A program made the translations under genes and the position numbers. From Spirochaetaceae bacterium (GTDB taxonomy: Bacteria; Spirochaetota; Spirochaetia; Treponematales; Breznakiellaceae), in NCBI GenBank assembly GCA_031273985.1, contig JAISQV010000098.1, positions 1 through 9,221 of the forward strand: a stretch of DNA of 9,221 nt, written 5' to 3'. This document shows positions 5,452 through 9,221 of this stretch, one piece after another. Every line of letters begins with the position of its first letter. The stretch's first letter is position 1. The notes below the pieces were generated by a model. That model searched no databases. It saw only the letters and a program-made list of their open reading frames with translations, and had not been told where the DNA came from.

Positions 5452-6480
5452 ATGATAGATTTACGGAGCGATACGGTAACGCAGCCTACGGCGGAGATGC
5501 GGCGCGCCATGGCCGGGGCGGAGGTGGGGGACGATGTTTACGGGGACGACCCCACGGTAAACCGCCTGGAGGCGCTGGGGGCGGAGTTGCTGGGGAAGGA
5601 AGCGGCGCTTTTTGTGCCTTCCGGCACCTTCGGCAATCAGGCGGCCCTGTTTACCTGGTGCCCCCGGGGCAGCGAGGTGGTGCTGGCGGAGGATTGTCAT
5701 ATCGTGCAGCACGAGGCCGGGGCCGCGTCCGTGATAGCCGGGGTCCAGACGAGGCCCGTTCCGGCGCCGGAGGGGCGCTTTCCGCCGGGGGCCCTGGAGG
5801 CGCGGCTGCGGAAGCGGGACCTTCACGCGCCGGGCACCTCGCTGATCTGCCTGGAAAACGCCACGTCCCAGGGCCGCGCCGTAAGTTTGGCGGAGATGGA
5901 CGAGGTGCGGCGTATCGCGGACCGCTGGGCCCTGCCCGTGCATCTGGACGGGGCGCGGATATTCAACGCCGCCCTTGCCCTCGGCGTTCCGGCGGCGGAG
6001 CTGGCGGCCCGCGCTGATTCCGTGATGTTCTGCCTTTCCAAGGGGCTTGCAGCGCCGGTGGGTTCCCTCCTGGCCGGGCCCAAAGACTTCGTGGGGGAGG
6101 CCCGGATGAGGCGCAAGATCATGGGCGGCGGTATGCGCCAGGCGGGGATTCTGGCCGCCGCGGGGATCGTGGCCCTTTCGGAGCAAAGGGCGCTTCTGGC
6201 GGAGGACCACCGCCGGGCAAAGGCCCTGGCCGGGGGCCTCGCGGAGATTCCGGGGATAGAGATAAGGCCCGAGGAGGTGGATATCAATATGCTGTTTTTT
6301 ACCTGGCCGGCGGCGGCGGACCCGGTCAAGGCTGAGGCCCTGAGCGTCGGCTTTCTCAGGGCGGGGATCCGCGTCAACGCGCCCGAAGGGGGGCGCTTCC
6401 GCTTTGTTACCCACTGCGGCATAGGCGACGCGGAAGTTGAGGCGGCGCTCCGGGCGGCGCGGGAGCTGTTCCGCTCATGA
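5452..6480 (+). CDS. ltaE: Low-specificity L-threonine aldolase (PLP enzyme)
   Basis: This 342-residue cytoplasmic enzyme is the usual size for LtaE. It cleaves L-threonine or L-allo-threonine to glycine and acetaldehyde, and the family often acts on other beta-hydroxy amino acids. The fold-type I PLP signature is clear: IDLRSDTVTQPT (2-13) at the N-terminus, GDDVYGDDPTVNRLE (26-40), PSGTFGNQAAL (56-66), His83 in DCHIVQHE to stack on the cofactor, HLDGARIFNAA (164-174) with Asp166 for the pyridine nitrogen, and Lys197 in CLSKGLAAPVGS as the Schiff-base lysine. RFRFVTHCGI (315-324) carries an arginine expected to bind the carboxylate. ATG 5452 is chosen because the conserved N-terminus starts immediately; GGGGGG at 5443-5448 serves as a tight ribosome site. 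The frame stays open upstream to 5365, but that part is hairpin repeat. The stop overlaps the next start by four bases (ATGA), so the two genes are translationally coupled. Confidence 0.93.
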   Translation: MIDLRSDTVTQPTAEMRRAMAGAEVGDDVYGDDPTVNRLEALGAELLGKEAALFVPSGTFGNQAALFTWCPRGSEVVLAEDCHIVQHEAGAASVIAGVQTRPVPAPEGRFPPGALEARLRKRDLHAPGTSLICLENATSQGRAVSLAEMDEVRRIADRWALPVHLDGARIFNAALALGVPAAELAARADSVMFCLSKGLAAPVGSLLAGPKDFVGEARMRRKIMGGGMRQAGILAAAGIVALSEQRALLAEDHRRAKALAGGLAEIPGIEIRPEEVDINMLFFTWPAAADPVKAEALSVGFLRAGIRVNAPEGGRFRFVTHCGIGDAEVEAALRAARELFRS

Positions 6481-7595
6481 GTGCGTATCTGGACGCCCGC
6501 CTGGGGCGTATCTACGACTGGATGGCCCGCGAAGGGACCGCCCTGGCCATGTTCGAGGACAGCGAGGGTCACCGGGACCCGTCCATACGCTGGCTTACCG
6601 GCCACCCCGGAGACGCGCTGCTCTTTCTTTCCGTGGACCGCAAGGCGGCGCTGGTTCCCTGGGACAACAATATGGCGGCCCTCTACGCCGAAGCGGACGC
6701 GATAATCCCCTACGGCGAGTTTGAGCGGCAGCCCATGAAGGCCCTCAAGGGGATAGCGCGGTACCTCAAGCTCCCCAGGGGCTCCAAGGTGGAAATTTCG
6801 CCGGAAACATCCTACACCTCCTTTCTCCGCTACATCGAAGAGGTTTCGGACTACGATATTCTGTGCCGGAGCGGCGGGGTCCACGAGGAGGTCCGGCAGA
6901 TGCGCTGCGTGAAGGACGAGGAGGAGATACGGATCTACCGGGAGGCGGCGGCGATCACCAACGATCTCATGGACCAGATTGAAGCCCGGGTCCGGCAGGA
7001 GAAGTTCAGGACCGAGACCGACGTGGCGCTGTTCATCGAGGTGGAGAGCCGGAAGCGGGGCTGCGAGGGCACGGGTTTTGAAACCCTGGCCGCGGGGCCG
7101 GGGCGGAGTTTCGGCATCCACGCCTTCCCCGCCTACACCGACGCGCCCTTCGCCAGCCAGGGGCTTTCCATCCTGGACTTCGGCCTCCGCTATCAGGGCT
7201 ACACGACGGACGTTACCATGACCTTCGCCCGGGAGCCCTCGAAACCCCAGGAGCGGCTGCTCAACCTGACGGAGCGGGCCTACAAGCTTGCGCTGACCCT
7301 GGTGGGGGAGGGCATCTCCACGAGGGCCGTTTCCGTGGCGGTGGACGAACTTTTCACGAAGAACCGGAAAATCATGCCCCACGCGCTGGGCCACGGCATA
7401 GGCCTGGAAACCCACGAAGGCCCCTACCTGCGGAGCCGGGCCGACAACACCGGCTCCCTGGGCGCGGGGATGATCTTCACCCTGGAGCCGGGCCTCTACG
7501 ACCCCGTACACGGCGGCTGCCGCCTGGAAAACGACGTGCTGGTTACCGGCGGCGGGGTGGAGGTGCTGACAAGCTCGCGGATCGTGCGGCTCTGA
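6477..7595 (+). CDS. M24-family metallopeptidase (Xaa-Pro peptidase-like)
   Basis: This 372-residue cytoplasmic enzyme has the creatinase/Xaa-Pro peptidase layout: an N-terminal domain (about 1-145) and a C-terminal pita-bread catalytic domain (about 150-372). All five dinuclear metal ligands are visible: Asp234 (LDFG), Asp245 (TTDVT), His306 (LGHGIGLETHEGP), Glu337 (TLEPGLY) and Glu351 (RLENDVLV). Histidines expected at the active site are His215 (GIHAFP) and His313. The enzyme is therefore probably active and removes the residue before proline, or splits X-Pro dipeptides. The exact peptide substrate cannot be told, and some relatives act on non-peptide substrates. The start ATG 6477 overlaps the threonine aldolase stop (ATGA), showing tight coupling. 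Joint expression suggests a role in peptide and amino-acid use, which is an inference. Confidence 0.9.
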   Translation: MSAYLDARLGRIYDWMAREGTALAMFEDSEGHRDPSIRWLTGHPGDALLFLSVDRKAALVPWDNNMAALYAEADAIIPYGEFERQPMKALKGIARYLKLPRGSKVEISPETSYTSFLRYIEEVSDYDILCRSGGVHEEVRQMRCVKDEEEIRIYREAAAITNDLMDQIEARVRQEKFRTETDVALFIEVESRKRGCEGTGFETLAAGPGRSFGIHAFPAYTDAPFASQGLSILDFGLRYQGYTTDVTMTFAREPSKPQERLLNLTERAYKLALTLVGEGISTRAVSVAVDELFTKNRKIMPHALGHGIGLETHEGPYLRSRADNTGSLGAGMIFTLEPGLYDPVHGGCRLENDVLVTGGGVEVLTSSRIVRL

Positions 7596-7604
7596 GGAAT
7601 CAGG

Positions 7605-7735
7605 AGGGGGCCGAGCCCCCTACGCTCCAGCCTCCTCGGGCCTGCGGCCCTGCGGGGTCTTCCGCTACCCCCGTGCGGGGGGAGCACGAAGGGCAGCCGC
7701 AGGCTGTCCCCGGAGAAATTTGGCCTGCTCCGGCG
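7605..7735. repeat. Palindromic mosaic element B, related to element A
   Basis: Hairpins in order are AGGGGGC with loop CGA (7605-7621), GGGCC with loop TGC (7638-7650; GCA on the other strand), CCCCC/GGGGG with loop GTGC (7668-7681), and CAGCC with loop GCA (7694-7706, extendable by GGG/TCC with one G-T pair). CCGGAG/CTCCGG (7710-7715 and 7728-7733) follows. The block 7631-7693 aligns with 5127-5190 of element A, including GCGGGGTCT, CCGCT and the C5/G5 hairpin followed by AGC. The first hairpin could also serve as transcript end for the aldolase-peptidase operon, but lacks a T-tract. Confidence 0.6.
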
Positions 7736-7762
7736 CAAAAAAATTCCTGTTTACCATAAGTA

Positions 7763-7784
7763 CCATCCGCCTTTAGGCGGATGG
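7763..7784. other. Perfect 9-bp hairpin
   Basis: CCATCCGCC and GGCGGATGG flank the loop TTTA. No T-tract follows on either strand. It lies between the peptidase gene and corA and could be a 3' mRNA hairpin or another repeat unit; its role is unknown. Confidence 0.5.
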
Positions 7785-8014
7785 GTGCGCCGCCGCCCCC
7801 CGCAACGCCCCCCATCTCTTTCCAGGTTTTTTCTTGTTTTTTCGTAATCATAGTATCTTCGTGTTCCTTGGCGCCCTTTACTTTTCCTTAAACCACAGCG
7901 GAAAAGCGGTTAAAATCTTTAAGATTCTGTGGGTCAAGTTTAGGCGTTAGGGCGGGGACGGTTCATTCGGGGGCTTTCTTGTGCAAGGGGGCGATTTGTA
8001 GTACCGTTTTTATT

Positions 8015-8995
8015 ATGGCCTTTTCCATTATTGGTTACGATACGCTTCAGGCCTGGCAGGAGACCGTTGAGACGGCGGATGAGCTGCTGGCTTTTCGGCG
8101 GGACGCCGGGGTTACCTGGATCAATATTGACGGGCCCGGCAGTGCGGCGGCGATTGACCGGCTGGCGGAGGTGTATGATATTCACCCTCTGACGGTGGAG
8201 GACATTCTCAATGCGGAGCAGCGGCCCAAGGTGGAGGAATTTGACGAGTATCTTTTTGTCTGCCTCAAGGCTATCCGGCTTGACGCGGACGGGGAGCTTG
8301 CCTTTGCCCAGGTGGGGCTGGTCATTCGGGAAAATACAGTGATCAGTTTTCGCACCGGCGACGCCGCCGGGGATTCTTTCGAGGCGCTGCGCCGGCGTAT
8401 TCTGGGGAACGGCGGCCGGGTGCGGAGGATGGGCGCGGATTATCTGGCCTACGCGCTGATGGATCAGGTGGTGGACGAGTATTTTTCTACGCTGGAGTAT
8501 ATCGGGGCGGGGATCGAGGAGTTTGAGGACCGCGCCGCCGAGGAGAGCGACAGTAAATTCATCGCCGATATTCAGAAGGTCCGGCAGCAGCTGCTCCGGG
8601 TGCGGCGGGCGATTTGGCCGCTGCGGGACAGTCTTTCTTTTATTATCAGGATGGATAACCCCCTGCTGCACGATGAGCTGGACCCTTTTTTTAAGGACCT
8701 CTACGAGAATGTGATGCAGGCCGCGGAAACGCTGGATGTGTACCGGGAACTGGTGGCGGGGGTGATGGAGGTTAATCTTTCCGCAGTGAGCAACAGGATG
8801 AACAAGGTGATGAAGGTGCTCACGATTATTTCCACGCTGTTCATTCCGCTTACGTTTATTGTCGGGGTCTACGGCATGAATTTTCAGTATATGCCGGAGC
8901 TGCGCTTCCGCTACGCCTATCCCCTTACCTGGGCCCTGATGCTGGTCATCGCCGGAGGGATGCTGATCTACTTCAAGCGCCGGGACTGGTTCTAG
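8015..8995 (+). CDS. corA: CorA-type magnesium/cobalt channel
   Basis: From ATG 8015 this is a 326-residue protein; CorA proteins are usually about 315-350. It forms a homopentameric inner-membrane channel for Mg2+ (also Co2+). The cytoplasmic funnel domain shows TWINIDG (34-40), YDIHPLTVEDILNAEQRPKVEEF (54-76) and RRMGADYLAYALMDQVVDEYF (137-157). The long stalk helix includes RRAIWPLRDSLS (197-208). Two C-terminal membrane helices lie at about 268-287 and 301-319. The signature YGMNFQYMPE at 286-295, with GMN at 287-289, forms the outer mouth, and a basic tail (KRRDWF) ends the protein. The pattern follows the Thermotoga CorA type closely. The start is uncertain: TTG 7979 in the same frame has a G-run upstream, while ATG 8015 has no clear ribosome site nearby. 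I prefer ATG because the extension has no family match that I recognise. It stands alone, with its own spacer on each side. Confidence 0.93.
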   Translation: MAFSIIGYDTLQAWQETVETADELLAFRRDAGVTWINIDGPGSAAAIDRLAEVYDIHPLTVEDILNAEQRPKVEEFDEYLFVCLKAIRLDADGELAFAQVGLVIRENTVISFRTGDAAGDSFEALRRRILGNGGRVRRMGADYLAYALMDQVVDEYFSTLEYIGAGIEEFEDRAAEESDSKFIADIQKVRQQLLRVRRAIWPLRDSLSFIIRMDNPLLHDELDPFFKDLYENVMQAAETLDVYRELVAGVMEVNLSAVSNRMNKVMKVLTIISTLFIPLTFIVGVYGMNFQYMPELRFRYAYPLTWALMLVIAGGMLIYFKRRDWF

Positions 8996-9070
8996 CGCTT
9001 TGATTCATCTAAATGACAGGGGAAGGAATAAAACCGCTTTCCCATTAGTTTTAAAGAAAAGCAGACCTCC

Positions 9071-9175
9071 CGGACCACACAGAAAAACAGGGGAAAAGCT
9101 GACAGAATGCCGAAAACAGGCTGGTTTTGCTTTAATTTGTCCTCGTTTCTTTGTCCGTGTTGTCTGTGAGGTCCG
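9071..9175. repeat. Inverted repeat downstream of corA
   Basis: CGGACCACACAGA (9071-9083) and the complement of 9163-9175 (CGGACCTCACAGA) match at 12 of 13 bases and face each other across 79 bases. The right arm continues (to 9182) into the AACCACGGACC type of intergenic repeat, read on the - strand. Inside, AAAAC/GTTTT (around 9114-9127) forms a minor stem. The whole tail 8996-9221 shows no gene. Confidence 0.45.
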
Positions 9176-9221
9176 TGGTTATATCAATTCTTTTAGCCCA
9201 ATCAAGAAACCGGCACTGGCA

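Larger units (their letters stand above)
7596..8014. other. Gene-free spacer: palindromic element, lone hairpin, repeat half-sites
   Basis: No credible gene lies here. From left to right it holds hairpin element B (7605-7735), a lone perfect hairpin (7763-7784), a pyrimidine-rich piece (about 7790-7850), and repeat half-sites of the CACGAAGG/AACCACAG type (about 7850-7932). CCACAG (7893-7898) and CTGTGG (7927-7932) form a stem that encloses AATCTT/AAGATT. TAAAAT (7911-7916) could be a -10 box for corA, but no good -35 box pairs with it. I recognise no magnesium riboswitch. Confidence 0.55.

Noticed and set aside
5823..7511. 562-codon - strand open frame opposite ltaE and the peptidase gene
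   Set aside because: This is a long antisense shadow caused by high third-position GC in two well-supported genes; its composition (Arg, Pro, Gly, His) is not protein-like.
7600..7851. - strand open frames in the peptidase-corA spacer
   Set aside because: They cross element B and have low-complexity Gly/Pro/Ala/Arg composition without a conserved motif.
7870..8014. Magnesium riboswitch before corA
   Set aside because: I could not recognise conserved M-box or ykoK-type sequence blocks; only short stems and repeat half-sites are visible.

Overview
The window looks like ordinary bacterial chromosome, GC-rich by eye, with every protein gene on the + strand and one tRNA on the - strand. The gene set and the palindrome-rich spacers remind me of a spirochete, perhaps a gut-associated Treponema. 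That is an inference from general resemblance, not a database result. I see no phage, plasmid, transposase, CRISPR array or rRNA.

Layout: (1) 1-531 is the 3' part of a YhhQ-type queuosine-precursor transporter gene. (2) 571-642 is tRNA-Val(CAC) on the - strand, with a clear sigma70-type promoter at 675-704. (3) 643-1170 is a gene-free stretch with nested inverted repeats and then a good promoter at 1042-1071. (4) 1171-5056 is a three-gene acid-sugar locus: a DUF1537 four-carbon acid sugar kinase, a PdxA2-type 4-phosphate dehydrogenase, and a GntP-family permease. (5) 5057-5451 is a spacer packed with perfect hairpins. (6) 5452-7595 holds a low-specificity threonine aldolase and an M24 metallopeptidase, joined by an ATGA overlap. 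(7) 7596-8014 is a second palindrome-rich spacer, partly related to the first. (8) 8015-8995 is a CorA magnesium channel gene. (9) 8996-9221 is a non-coding tail with another inverted repeat.

The acid-sugar genes form a complete minimal route. The permease would import D-threonate or D-erythronate, the kinase would phosphorylate C4, and PdxA2 would oxidise the product so that it decarboxylates to dihydroxyacetone phosphate, which enters glycolysis. Two copies of a palindrome with identical 11-base arms lie in the leader of this operon and between pdxA2 and the permease gene. They could be operators of a local regulator or copies of a dispersed hairpin repeat.

The most unusual structural signal is in the spacers at about 5100-5405 and 7605-7735. 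They hold serial perfect hairpins whose stems differ in sequence, yet most close on a three-base GNA loop on one strand or the other, matching or close to the GCGNAGC type of very stable DNA mini-hairpin. One block is shared by both spacers, with the palindrome kept although its arm sequence has changed.
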